Positions 50,406-59,453 of a stretch of DNA of 64,000 nt are shown here, one piece after another. Below the pieces are notes generated by a model. The model saw only the letters and a list, made by a program, of their open reading frames with translations. It did no database searches and had not been told where the DNA came from. This DNA comes from an uncultured Burkholderiales bacterium. Lineage in GTDB: Bacteria; Pseudomonadota; Gammaproteobacteria; Burkholderiales; Burkholderiaceae_C. Position 1 is the stretch's first letter. Every line of letters begins with the position of its first letter. The position numbers and the translations under genes are program-made. Location: the NCBI GenBank assembly GCA_903871545.1, contig CAIQHG010000029.1:1-64000 (forward strand), read 5' to 3'.

Positions 50406-52148
50406 ATGACCGATCTCTCCCAACTTATCACTCGCCTCAAACGGGCAGGCAAATACTTCTCAAACCCTAAAAGCGCCTGGGTGGCAACCATCGTCTCCGT
50501 AATCATCATGTCCCTGACGGAACCCTTGGTGCCTGCTCTTTTAAAGCCTCTTTTGGATGATGGATTTCAAGGGGGACAGATCCGTATTTGGTTGGTCCCA
50601 GTTTGTATCCTAGGCTTATTTGGGATACGAGGGATTTGCGCCTTTACTGGACAAGTTACTTTGGCAAAGGTAGCCAACCATGGGCTTTACGGTCTGCGCA
50701 AAGCAATGTTCTCTCGTCTTCAAGACGCCCATCCTTCTCTTTTTAGATTACAAACATCTAGCGCGCTGGGAAACACCTTGGTTTATGAGGTTCAAAGTGG
50801 CGCCTACATGATGGTCAACTCCATTTTGAGCGTTACGAGGGACAGCCTCACCTTGCTGGCTTTGATAGGTTACCTCCTCTACCTCAATTGGAAACTAAGT
50901 TTAATCGTTGCATTTTTGTTCCCAAGCGTTGCTTGGCTAATGAAGGCAATGACGAAAAGACTCTTTAAATTGACAACAAGCAATCAACAAGCGACCGATG
51001 AGTTGGCTTATGTGGTCGAGGAAAATGCCCTTGCATTTAGAGAGATTAGGCTCTACGGAGCTCAGCAATCTCAAATTGACCGATTTGTAAAGTTAGGCGA
51101 GACCCTTGAGCGGCTGGCGATGAAGTCCACTATCGCCTCATCCGCGCTCACTCCTCTTACGCAAATGATGTCCGCAGTTGCTTTGTCTGCAGTGATTAGC
51201 ATTGCTTTACTTCAAAGCACTGAGAGCGGCACTACTGTTGGTGGATTTGCAGCCTTTGTGACTGCTATGTTAATGCTCGTCGCCCCCATCAAGCACCTGT
51301 CCGAGGTGGCCGGTCCCATCACTCGGGGACTTGCTGCGTTAGAGCGAGGAATTGACCTCATAGAAACCACCCCAATTGAGACGGGAGGGACGCACAAAAG
51401 TCCCAAAGCAAAGGGTGAGTTGGTGCTGCGAGGGGTAAGTGTTCAGTACGCCAAAGACCTTAACCCTGCCCTTGAGAACATCTCACTTACTATCACCTGC
51501 GGAGAAACCGTCGCACTGGTGGGATCTTCCGGGTCGGGCAAAACCACTTTGGCCAGTTTATTGCCCCGCATCTTGGATGTTAACTCTGGAGACGTTTTAC
51601 TGGACGGGGTGAACGTCAAAGAGTGGGACCTTGCCAACTTAAGGTCTCATTTTGCAATGGTCAGTCAAAACGTAATCGTCCTTAACGACACCCTTGCCAA
51701 AAACGTCGCACTGGGACAAGAGGTAAACAACCAAAGAGTTCGCGAATGTTTGATATCAGCCAACCTACAAGCTTACTATGAGTCCTTGCCAGAGCAGGAA
51801 AATACACTTGTGGGGCACAATGCCTCTCAACTATCTGGGGGTCAAAGACAACGTTTGGCTCTTGCAAGGGCTCTTTATAAGGACGCACCCATACTTATCT
51901 TAGATGAGGCCACTTCTGCCTTGGACAACGAGTCAGAGAGCATAGTCCAACACGCATTGAGCCGATTACAAAAGGGCAGAACCACGATCGTGATTGCTCA
52001 TCGTCTCTCAACCATTGAGCATGCACAAAGAATTTTAGTGATGGACCATGGCCGGATCATTGAATCTGGCACTCATAAAGAATTGATCGAAAAATCAGGC
52101 GCCTACGCCGCTTTATTCAAATTAGGGAGTTTCGGCGGTGATGTCTAG
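50406..52148 (+). CDS. msbA: Lipid A / LPS core flippase MsbA (ABC transporter)
   Basis: ABC half-transporter that flips lipid A-core across the inner membrane. The six-helix membrane domain occupies residues ~20-320 and the nucleotide-binding domain ~335-575. It has Walker A GSSGSGKTT near 372, signature LSGGQRQR near 475, Walker B ILILDEATSALD near 496 and an H-loop IAHRLS. The size of 580 residues matches MsbA, and the neighbouring LPS-type glycosyltransferases support the assignment over other exporter families. It converges with the GT9 gene with only 2 bp between stops. Confidence 0.9.
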   Translation: MTDLSQLITRLKRAGKYFSNPKSAWVATIVSVIIMSLTEPLVPALLKPLLDDGFQGGQIRIWLVPVCILGLFGIRGICAFTGQVTLAKVANHGLYGLRKAMFSRLQDAHPSLFRLQTSSALGNTLVYEVQSGAYMMVNSILSVTRDSLTLLALIGYLLYLNWKLSLIVAFLFPSVAWLMKAMTKRLFKLTTSNQQATDELAYVVEENALAFREIRLYGAQQSQIDRFVKLGETLERLAMKSTIASSALTPLTQMMSAVALSAVISIALLQSTESGTTVGGFAAFVTAMLMLVAPIKHLSEVAGPITRGLAALERGIDLIETTPIETGGTHKSPKAKGELVLRGVSVQYAKDLNPALENISLTITCGETVALVGSSGSGKTTLASLLPRILDVNSGDVLLDGVNVKEWDLANLRSHFAMVSQNVIVLNDTLAKNVALGQEVNNQRVRECLISANLQAYYESLPEQENTLVGHNASQLSGGQRQRLALARALYKDAPILILDEATSALDNESESIVQHALSRLQKGRTTIVIAHRLSTIEHAQRILVMDHGRIIESGTHKELIEKSGAYAALFKLGSFGGDV

Positions 52149-52150
52149 GT

Positions 52151-53404
52151 CTAGATCAAGTTGGCTAGTTTTTTTCGGTCTGTGAGCTGTTCAAAAGCCT
52201 TTAAAAACTCCGCTGCCTGGGGCTGAATTAGCCTAACACACCACTTTACTTCGTGATAGGAGGAGCGCTCCGCGTAGGTAAACCAAACTAGTGTTGGGCA
52301 CTTAAGCCCTACAGACATATGATAAGGGCCTGAATCTGTTGAGATAAAAACATCACATGCACAGATGACCCCCGTTAATCCAGACAATGAGCAACGGCCC
52401 GCAAAATTCACCATCGCTTGGGCTGCATTGGGGTACAAAGATTCATACAACTTAATAAATTCTTCATTGACCTTTAGTTCATTGGGAGCGCCTGTGAGTA
52501 CCCACTGGGCTGGGTAGTTTTGATTGACTAAATTGACGCATTCAGCCAAGTGCTGTAGGTCAGGGCGTTTGTGGAGTGCGTCCGACGTTCCGCAGCCGAT
52601 ATTTAGACCAACCAAAAGAGTTTTATTTTGCGTTTTATTTAGCTTTTGTCTTTGCGTTTGGCTTTGCGTTGAGCCGGGGGTTTGGTTAAAACCAGAATTT
52701 CCGTTCATGCTAAGGTTGCTCAAATCAATTGAGCTCTGATTTTCCAAAACCTTGAGTTGCTCTAATAAAAGGTTGCGAGCTAGCACGCCCTGTGTCGTCT
52801 CGCCAAGCTCAATGGGTAGAACTCCGCGCTCAATACCCCATGCCGACAGTACAACAAAATCTCGGTTCGTGTACTCAAGCGGCAACTCCAGCCCCCTATC
52901 TTTTGCAAACTCTTGAACACTTGGAGCGCATTGAGTGTAAAAAAGTGATCTGATCCATACTTGGGCAACCCCCAAAGACTTCGCACCTGAGCTTTTTGCT
53001 GCCACCCAGCTCAACACACTTGTGCGAGCGCCGTAGGGCTCAAAATCAATAATCCAATCAGCGCTCACGCGCACAGCTGCTTGGCGGACCTCACTGGCGA
53101 GCTTTAAAAACGGCACTTTAGGTCGCTCAGACTTGGGCAGTCCTGGATGGCCCCGTTGAATCGTTAAAAATTGCGCGCTACTCAGCAATGGATGATCCGC
53201 AATTAAGCCCTCAGTTGGATAGCCTTCGTGTTTGCTTAAAAAAAGCAAATGCAACTGCACATCTGGCCACTTGTTCTTAAGCGCTCGCCACGCTGCGCTT
53301 GACCTGAGTAAATCTCCAACACCCATGCTGTGGGCCTTGATCATTAAGATAGACCTTGGTGGCTCTTTGGGTGCGCGTGCGCTGGATTTAAGTTCTAAAT
53401 TCAT
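52151..53404 (-). CDS. Family 9 glycosyltransferase (heptosyltransferase-like)
   Basis: 417 residues of the GT9 (ADP-heptose:LPS heptosyltransferase) family. Family blocks are SILMIKAHSMGVGDLLRSSA at the start, LLVGLNIGCGTSDALHKRPD mid-protein, and CDVFISTDSGPYHMSVGLKC with PTLVWFTYAER near the end. Between residues ~225 and 260 there is a Gln/Thr/Asn-rich insertion (FNQTPGSTQSQTQRQKLN) not usual in the family. The acceptor is unknown. It is followed on the same strand by nothing else; msbA converges from the left. Confidence 0.87.
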   Translation of the reverse strand: MNLELKSSARAPKEPPRSILMIKAHSMGVGDLLRSSAAWRALKNKWPDVQLHLLFLSKHEGYPTEGLIADHPLLSSAQFLTIQRGHPGLPKSERPKVPFLKLASEVRQAAVRVSADWIIDFEPYGARTSVLSWVAAKSSGAKSLGVAQVWIRSLFYTQCAPSVQEFAKDRGLELPLEYTNRDFVVLSAWGIERGVLPIELGETTQGVLARNLLLEQLKVLENQSSIDLSNLSMNGNSGFNQTPGSTQSQTQRQKLNKTQNKTLLVGLNIGCGTSDALHKRPDLQHLAECVNLVNQNYPAQWVLTGAPNELKVNEEFIKLYESLYPNAAQAMVNFAGRCSLSGLTGVICACDVFISTDSGPYHMSVGLKCPTLVWFTYAERSSYHEVKWCVRLIQPQAAEFLKAFEQLTDRKKLANLI

Positions 53405-53425
53405 TCGAACAAAAACTCTGTGAAT

Positions 53426-54877
53426 TTATTTCACCGCTGGGGCTTGTTCCCCCAAGTGATAGGCGATATGGGTATAAACCGTATTTTGTAACTCAGCCAT
53501 TTTCTTCCAGTCTTGAGTTTTGGCCCAGGACTGACCCTGAGTGGATAAGCTCTCTTTCATGTGACCTTGAAGCGCCAAAACCACTTTTCCAGCAAGCTCC
53601 TCGGGATCCTCAGGGTCGGACAAGATCAGAGCAGTTTTTGCGTCCGTAAGCTCAGAGCTTATGCCGCAGTACTGGGCACCCGATACGATCACTGGCAACG
53701 CATTAGCCATTGCCTCTAAGACCACCATACCAAAGGTATCCTCACGAGTGGGGTGAATCAATAAATCGCAAGCAGCGTATAAATCTTGTAACTCCTGCTC
53801 GCCCAAAACACCTTTTTCAATGATGCGGTTTTGAACCCCTTGGGTCGCAATTTTGGACCAAAAGTCCCGGGGTTTGGCTGCACCAGCGATGACTAGCACA
53901 CAATCACTGGGCAAAAGGGAAAGCGCTTTTACGGCCGTATCGAGTCCCTTTTTCTGTGCGTCATGGCCCACCCACAACATACAGGCCCCAAACTCTGGCA
54001 ACCCAAGACTTGCTCTGGCGTGCATGCGCTTGACTGCTCGCTCGCCTTGGTTGAGGGTGTCTCCTACATACACCCCTGGCGCAATTGTGATGAGCGCTGC
54101 TGACTCACATCCCATGGAGTACTCAAGGAGTCTATTGAGGTTGGCTGAGACTGCTACAAACCATCGTCCAGATTTGTTCTTAAAACGTGCTTTTTCTAAA
54201 AGTACGTACGTCAATAACCTAGGACTGAATAGCACCTTGAGCCATTGAACCGTCTTTTGCAGAACCGATTTTCCGGCAAATAGATTGTGCGTCAAGGGCA
54301 ACACGTGTACTGTTTGTACGTCTGCGTGCCACGTGTTTTCGTGTGAATGGACCACGTCAAATCCCGATCTTGTTGCCCATGCACAGTAAGTGGCGTAAAA
54401 CAACTGATTCAACCACCTCGGGCGATTAAAAAACTGAGGCACCCGGTGGTAATTCACAAATGGCCAGTTGTGATTGCTTTTTTGCGAAAATATATGAAAC
54501 TCATGCTGATTGGCAAGGCACTCTACTAATGCAACAGCGTAGTGCTCTGCACCCCCCGCAGTGGGATCAAAGTTTCTGTGCAATACGGCAATTTTTAAGC
54601 GTTTTTTGAAAGGACTTTTAAAATCAGCCTTTGCCGGAGTCATTAATGAGGGCCTAAGCTCCTGTTCGTAATTAAAGTCCACTAATGAGTCTGTAGATTT
54701 TGACGCGCCTCTGAACTGCTGACCCGTTGTTGGGTCAGTTTGTGTTGGGTTGCTCCGCTTTGATCGCAGCAAAAGCTCATCTGCACTAAGTGGTGTGCCT
54801 GCCCCTGTTGTATGAGAAGTCTTCTTTGATGACTTCCCCAACATCTCACTAATTGCTTTTACGAATGAAGGATTCAA
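53426..54877 (-). CDS. Family 4 glycosyltransferase with long N-terminal extension
   Basis: GT-B fold enzyme. The catalytic part begins near residue 93 (KIAVLHRNFDPTAGGAEHYA) and includes DVVHSHENTWHADVQTVHVL, SANLNRLLEYSMG, MLWVGHDAQKKGLDTAVKAL and PTREDTFGMVVLEAMANALP, where the EX7E donor-sugar region is recognisable. Residues 1-90 are polar and look disordered; an internal Met near residue 79 is an alternative start. The gene is in a leftward group with the deacetylase upstream and the GT9 gene downstream (21 bp), probably for LPS or capsule sugar transfer. Confidence 0.87.
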   Translation of the reverse strand: MNPSFVKAISEMLGKSSKKTSHTTGAGTPLSADELLLRSKRSNPTQTDPTTGQQFRGASKSTDSLVDFNYEQELRPSLMTPAKADFKSPFKKRLKIAVLHRNFDPTAGGAEHYAVALVECLANQHEFHIFSQKSNHNWPFVNYHRVPQFFNRPRWLNQLFYATYCAWATRSGFDVVHSHENTWHADVQTVHVLPLTHNLFAGKSVLQKTVQWLKVLFSPRLLTYVLLEKARFKNKSGRWFVAVSANLNRLLEYSMGCESAALITIAPGVYVGDTLNQGERAVKRMHARASLGLPEFGACMLWVGHDAQKKGLDTAVKALSLLPSDCVLVIAGAAKPRDFWSKIATQGVQNRIIEKGVLGEQELQDLYAACDLLIHPTREDTFGMVVLEAMANALPVIVSGAQYCGISSELTDAKTALILSDPEDPEELAGKVVLALQGHMKESLSTQGQSWAKTQDWKKMAELQNTVYTHIAYHLGEQAPAVK

Positions 54878-54917
54878 AACATCTAAACCTTTAAATTAGC
54901 CTGGCCCTAAACAGGGC

Positions 54918-55703
54918 TCAGGAGTGTTGGTCCTCGTAGGAGGTGGCAATTTTTAACAAAAACTGCGCCCAAGTAGTGGAACGCACCACGGGGACACGCA
55001 CCAACTCGTAGGGGAAATCAATGGATAACTCAAGGCAGAGTTGGGGATTCATTTTTTGTTCATTGCTAATTTGACCAAACACACGCCCCCTTTTCGTAGT
55101 CGTTGCAGCCCAGTATCCCGCGAGACGGACCCACTCGAGGTGAGCTTTTGCGTAGTCACCGTAGGGATAACAAAACTGATTAACCGCTACACCGAGCATA
55201 CCCTCGAGTTGAGTTTTACTTTGCACAATTTCAAACTTTGCCTGCTCATGTGGTACCTTTAATAAACTTGAATGGGTCAGTGAGTGGGAGCCAATTTCTT
55301 GGCCGTGGTTTAACCACTCCTTTAAGTGCTCCAAGCTCATCAAAGGTGCACTTGGCACCCCAATCTCTTTGTCCCAACTGTTGGTGCTCCCAATGAGATC
55401 GCTCACCACGTAGCAGGTGGCTGAAAAGTCAAACGATTTGAGGATGGGTGCGGCGTGTGTTAGGTTGTTTAAGTACCCATCATCAAAGGTTATTCCAACA
55501 ACACGCCCAGACTTTTTGCCTTGCAAATAGGGCTGTAACTCACTCAAACTAAGACCCGTGTAGCCCAATCTTTTTAAGATCCACATTTGGCGTTTAAACC
55601 CTTTTTCGCTGACGTACAAACTGCGCATTGGGGTGCCCCTCGCAGGTGCATCCCCAATTTGATGGTAGGTCAAAATAGGTATGGGACGCAAAGCCTTGGT
55701 CAT
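54918..55703 (-). CDS. Polysaccharide deacetylase family protein (CE4/NodB fold)
   Basis: 261-residue hydrolase of the NodB superfamily. Motif 1 with the metal/catalytic Asp pair is TFDDGY (residues 72-77). Motif 2 HSLTH (140-144) supplies the zinc histidines. FCYPYGDYAKAHLEWVRLAGY follows. No signal peptide is seen, so it may act in the cytoplasm, as do some enzymes that remove N-acetyl or formyl groups from glycan precursors. It follows rng by 3 bp. Confidence 0.88.
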   Translation of the reverse strand: MTKALRPIPILTYHQIGDAPARGTPMRSLYVSEKGFKRQMWILKRLGYTGLSLSELQPYLQGKKSGRVVGITFDDGYLNNLTHAAPILKSFDFSATCYVVSDLIGSTNSWDKEIGVPSAPLMSLEHLKEWLNHGQEIGSHSLTHSSLLKVPHEQAKFEIVQSKTQLEGMLGVAVNQFCYPYGDYAKAHLEWVRLAGYWAATTTKRGRVFGQISNEQKMNPQLCLELSIDFPYELVRVPVVRSTTWAQFLLKIATSYEDQHS

Positions 55704-55706
55704 CTT

Positions 55707-57248
55707 TTACAAAAGCACGATGTCGTACGTCTCTGGACCTAAGCCTGGCTCGGGCTTGAGGGATATGGGCTTGCCAATAAACTCACTCAGTCCTGCCAAG
55801 TGTTGGCTTTCCTCCTCCATCATCAACTCAACCACCTCGGGGGCAGCCATCACTTTTATTTCACCCGGATTGAACTGGCGAGCCTCTCTGAGTATTTCTC
55901 TAAAAATATCATAAACAACGCTGCGAGCCGTTTTAACAGTACCTTTTCCCGAGCATGTATCACAGGGTTTACAAAGCAGGTGAGCTAATGACTCGCGCGT
56001 TCGCTTTCTTGTCAACTCAACCAGGCCCAAGGACGAGAAGTGACTCACCACGGTTTTAACTCTGTCTTTGCTCAAATGTTTTTGGAACTCTGCCAAAACC
56101 GCTGTTTGATGGTCAACTTTGACCATATCAATAAAATCAACCACCACGATGCCCCCCAAATTACGTAGTCTTAGTTGACGAGCAATAGCGCCGGCAGCCT
56201 CCAAGTTGGTTTTAAATATCGTATCGTCAAAATTTTTTGCCCCTACAAAGCCTCCCGTATTTACATCAACTGTCGTGAGCGCCTCGGTTTGATCAATCAC
56301 AAGGTAGCCCCCGGATTTAAGATCTACTCGCCGGCCCAAGGCTTTATTGACCTCATCATCTATGTTGTAAAGATCAAAGATCGGACGCTCCCCCGAGTAC
56401 CTTTCTAACTTTGAGGCGGCAGCAGGCATGAACTCAAGCGCAAAATCGTTCAAAAGATTAAACTGCTCGCGCGAGTCAATTTTGATTGACTTGGTGTGCT
56501 CGTCCACAAAGTCCCTTAGCACTCGCTGCAAAAGATTTAAGTCCTGGTGCACGATCGATTTGGGAGGCAATTTAGTTGACAAGTCTTTAATCCGAAGCCA
56601 TGCCTTTCTAAGATAGGTGATGTCTTCTAAAAGTTCTAGGTCGTTTGCGTCTTCCCCGTTCGTCCTTAAAATAAAGCCGCCCCATATTCGTTGAGTTCCG
56701 CCATCTGCGCTAGATTTATTGGCGTGAAATTTATCACCGTCAGAGACGGGGTTAAGACTGAGGACCAACTTTTGAAGTCTATCTTTAAGCGCGTTTCTCT
56801 GTTTAAGAGGAATCTTTTGAGACACACCTATGTGCTCGTCTTGAGGCAAAAAGACAAGCAAGCGACCTGCTATGCTGATTTGTGTGGTGAGCCTGGCGCC
56901 CTTGCTTCCAATGGGGTCTTTGATGACTTGAACCATTAGAGTTTGTCCCTCAAAGACTTGTTTCTCAATTGGAACCTGCGCTGCATCAGAGCTTGGCGCT
57001 TCGGTGTGTCTGGCTGCTATAACGGCTTGGAGATCAGCTACATGTAAAAAAGCTGCTCGCTCTAGCCCAATATCCACAAAGGCAGATTGCATACCAGGTA
57101 ACACTCTTGCCACCTTTCCCATGTAGACATTACCCACCAAACCCCTCTCCAAGGTTCGCTCGAGGTGCATTTCTTGAACCGCCCCTTGCTCTAAGACCGC
57201 AACACGCGTTTCTTGTGGAGCCCAATTGATTAATATTTCTTTTTGCAT
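55707..57248 (-). CDS. rng: Ribonuclease G
   Basis: Endoribonuclease of the RNase E/G family, involved in 16S rRNA 5'-end maturation and mRNA turnover. It begins MQKEILINWAPQETRVAVLE, has an S1 domain (LVGNVYMGKVARVLPGMQSAFVDIG, ~36-60 onward), catalytic Asp residues in VIDQTEALTTVDVNTGGF (near 320) and GGIVVVDFIDM (near 369), and the Zn-link cysteines CKPCDTC near 426. The length of 513 residues, without the scaffold domain of RNase E, identifies RNase G. It sits downstream of maf, as in many Burkholderiales. Confidence 0.95.
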   Translation of the reverse strand: MQKEILINWAPQETRVAVLEQGAVQEMHLERTLERGLVGNVYMGKVARVLPGMQSAFVDIGLERAAFLHVADLQAVIAARHTEAPSSDAAQVPIEKQVFEGQTLMVQVIKDPIGSKGARLTTQISIAGRLLVFLPQDEHIGVSQKIPLKQRNALKDRLQKLVLSLNPVSDGDKFHANKSSADGGTQRIWGGFILRTNGEDANDLELLEDITYLRKAWLRIKDLSTKLPPKSIVHQDLNLLQRVLRDFVDEHTKSIKIDSREQFNLLNDFALEFMPAAASKLERYSGERPIFDLYNIDDEVNKALGRRVDLKSGGYLVIDQTEALTTVDVNTGGFVGAKNFDDTIFKTNLEAAGAIARQLRLRNLGGIVVVDFIDMVKVDHQTAVLAEFQKHLSKDRVKTVVSHFSSLGLVELTRKRTRESLAHLLCKPCDTCSGKGTVKTARSVVYDIFREILREARQFNPGEIKVMAAPEVVELMMEEESQHLAGLSEFIGKPISLKPEPGLGPETYDIVLL

Positions 57249-57283
57249 TTGAATTAATGTACTTGAAACTTATGCCCAACAAC

Positions 57284-58054
57284 TTAAGGCACAAAGCAAC
57301 CCAAGGCTCGAAGCATTTGGGCGCACTCAAATAGCGGTAATCCCATTATCCCAGAGTAGCTTCCCTCAATTTTTTTAATAAAAGATGCTGCTCGACCCTG
57401 AATAGCGTAAGAGCCTGCTTTGCCCCTGGGCTCGCCCGATTCAATGTAGGCCTGGATTTGGAGCTCACTGAGCGCTTCAAACTGAACTGAGGAGATACTG
57501 AGCGCGCTTAAAAAATAAGGCTTTGGAATAACTCCCACTTCGGTATGCGTGCCCAGTTGCCCGCCTCCACTATCAACATCACCTATGAATTTGTGCAGAT
57601 CGCTCCAACACGGCACAGTCATGCAAATCGAAGTAAGCACTTTGTGGGTGCGCCCGCTCAAGCTGGCAAGCATCTGTGCGGCTTCTAAATCGCTTTGCGG
57701 CTTGCCCATGATCCGCTCACCAAGCGCAACAGTCGTGTCCGCACAAAGAATTGGGGCCAAAGGAAATTTTTCCAGAGAAGACGCATCTTTATTTCTTTGG
57801 ACAAGCCGCTTTGCAGCGGCGCCAAGCTTTAGTTGGGTAACCCTTTGAACATAGTCAACAGGCGGCTCGCCTGCAAGCGCAACCTCAAGGGCTTCGCTGT
57901 CTTCAAGGGGGTCAGCCATCAACAACCGGTACTTAACCCCCAGTTGATCCAGCAATTGCGCTCGTCTAGGACTTTGAGAGGCAAGGTATACAAAGGGCTG
58001 GGGCATGAGCGGGGGTAAGGGCTGGGGTATGAGCTGGGGCATAGGCTCAATCAT
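57284..58054 (-). CDS. maf: Maf-family nucleotide pyrophosphatase, with N-terminal extension and internal insertion
   Basis: House-cleaning pyrophosphatase that hydrolyses non-canonical or dTTP/UTP nucleotides. Family motifs are YLASQSPRRAQLLDQLGVKY, ILCADTTVALGERIMGKPQ, LSGRTHKVLTSI and GKAGSYAIQGRAASFIKKIEGSYSGIMGLPL. Two oddities occur. The first ~16 residues are a Pro/Gln/Leu-rich repeat (MPQLIPQPLPPLMPQ), and ATG 58006 may be the real start. Residues ~151-188 hold a Gly-rich insertion (IGDVDSGGGQLGTHTE) absent from E. coli YhdE. It lies just downstream of rlmH. Confidence 0.93.
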   Translation of the reverse strand: MIEPMPQLIPQPLPPLMPQPFVYLASQSPRRAQLLDQLGVKYRLLMADPLEDSEALEVALAGEPPVDYVQRVTQLKLGAAAKRLVQRNKDASSLEKFPLAPILCADTTVALGERIMGKPQSDLEAAQMLASLSGRTHKVLTSICMTVPCWSDLHKFIGDVDSGGGQLGTHTEVGVIPKPYFLSALSISSVQFEALSELQIQAYIESGEPRGKAGSYAIQGRAASFIKKIEGSYSGIMGLPLFECAQMLRALGCFVP

Positions 58055-58064
58055 TTAAATGGCA

Positions 58065-58533
58065 CTACTCTCTGTGATAGGGGTGATGGGTTAATATGGA
58101 CCAGGCTCGGTACAACTGTTCAATAAGAATGACGCGAACCATAGCATGAGGTAGTGTTAAGTCCGAGAGCCTTAGCATCATATTTGAAGATGATTTTAGT
58201 TGAGGACTCAAGCCGTCTGGCCCCCCCTATCAAGAAGGCCACATCGCGAACACCATCTTGCAAGGAGGAGAGTGCCTCGCTCAGTTGGTCTGTGGTGAGG
58301 CTTTTACCCCTTTCATCCAGGGCAATTATGTAGGCGTCCTTTGGTATGGCGGCTTGAATGCGCTGTGCCTCAGAGTGCATCAACTGGGGAACGCTTTTAG
58401 AGCCCCTTGGTTCGGCTTTTATTGTCTTAATCTCTACCTTGAATTCAGCAGGAAATCGTTTGTAAAACTCGTCCCACCCACTTTGTGCCCAGGCTGGTAC
58501 TTTTTGCCCTACTGCAACGACCGTCAGCCTCAT
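58065..58533 (-). pseudogene. rlmH: rlmH (23S rRNA pseudouridine-1915 N3-methyltransferase), frame broken in a G7 tract
   Basis: The first frame (from ATG 58533) encodes normal RlmH up to VAFLIGGA, then diverges at a run of seven G residues (C7 on the + strand, 58221-58227) and stops at 58120. In the next frame the expected end resumes at once, [20 protein letters not shown], followed by [20 protein letters not shown] and [11 protein letters not shown], with a stop at 58065-58067. With six Gs the gene would be one 155-residue RlmH. So either the gene is inactivated, or slippage at G7 restores a fraction of the product, or it is a sequencing error. The intact downstream frame argues for a recent event. 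Confidence 0.93.
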
Positions 58534-59453
58534 GCACGGGGAGGACTATTGCGTGGCTTTTTAGCGGGTACGGGTGCACCGTTGCTCGCGCGGGGTTTAA
58601 TGGATTTGGACGACAAAGTTGACTTACCCAAAGAGTTGGCGCCGACGGAGGTTTCTTTGGTTTTTAAACCGCCTTTAGGCTTTGCTGCTGGGGGTGATTC
58701 GGATTTTTTGCGAGTGTCTTGTTTGCCTGCGGACTTGGGGTTATGGGGTTTAGTGGAAGCAGGGGGAGTAGTAGAGGGGGCGGCCGTGTTTGAGGCAACT
58801 TTTCGGGATGCTTTTTTTGCTGCCTTTATAGGGGCTTTTTTGACCCCTGGTGAGGCTACTGTAATTGATGACACGGACTTTTTAGATACGGGTTTAGAAC
58901 CTCTTTTGGCCTGCAGTTGATCCGTAGTATTCACATCCGTTTTACGGTGCGCTTTAGATTTATCATCAGACTTTGGCTTAGAGCTAGATGCTTTAGATGG
59001 CTTTGTTGATTTAGCCGTCTTTTGTTCAGCCTGGGGCTGGGGCTTGGGCTTGGGCGCACGCTCTTTAACGAGCTCGGACATCTTATCCTCGCCGTGTTTA
59101 AACCGAACCGGCTTTTCACCCCAAATCTCCTCCAAGTGGTAGTACTCGCGAATAGCGGGTTGCATGATATGGGCAACCACAGAGCCGCAGTCCACAATGA
59201 TCCACTCCCCGTTCTCCTCACCCTCGACTCTGGACTTGCCGTATCCTGCCTCACGCACCTCATCACGAACGCTAGCGGCTAACGCTTTGGTTTGACGATT
59301 TGATGTACCTGAGGCGATGATCACACGCTCAAACAAGGGCGATAGTTTTTCGGTATTGAAAACACTTATATTTTGAGCCTTCACATTTTCCAAAGCATCA
59401 ATAACGATCTTTTGGAGTTGCAATACGCTTTTCTTTGAGTTTGAATCAGTCAT
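58530..59453 (-). CDS. rsfS: Ribosomal silencing factor RsfS with a long basic C-terminal tail
   Basis: RsfS binds L14 on the 50S subunit and blocks subunit joining under starvation. The core (~10-120) is typical: KIVIDALENVKAQNISVFNT, RVIIASGTSNRQTKALAASV, GEWIIVDCGSVVAHIMQPAI and REYYHLEEIWGEKPV. It is followed by ~180 residues rich in Lys, Ser, Ala and Pro (KPKPQPQ, VKKAPIKAAKKASRKVASNT, KPRASNGAPVPAKKP), histone H1-like and probably disordered. Family proteins normally end near 110-150 residues. The 3' end overlaps rlmH by 4 bp (ATGA) and the start overlaps nadD, giving a coupled nadD-rsfS-rlmH unit. Confidence 0.95.
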   Translation of the reverse strand: MTDSNSKKSVLQLQKIVIDALENVKAQNISVFNTEKLSPLFERVIIASGTSNRQTKALAASVRDEVREAGYGKSRVEGEENGEWIIVDCGSVVAHIMQPAIREYYHLEEIWGEKPVRFKHGEDKMSELVKERAPKPKPQPQAEQKTAKSTKPSKASSSKPKSDDKSKAHRKTDVNTTDQLQAKRGSKPVSKKSVSSITVASPGVKKAPIKAAKKASRKVASNTAAPSTTPPASTKPHNPKSAGKQDTRKKSESPPAAKPKGGLKTKETSVGANSLGKSTLSSKSIKPRASNGAPVPAKKPRNSPPRA

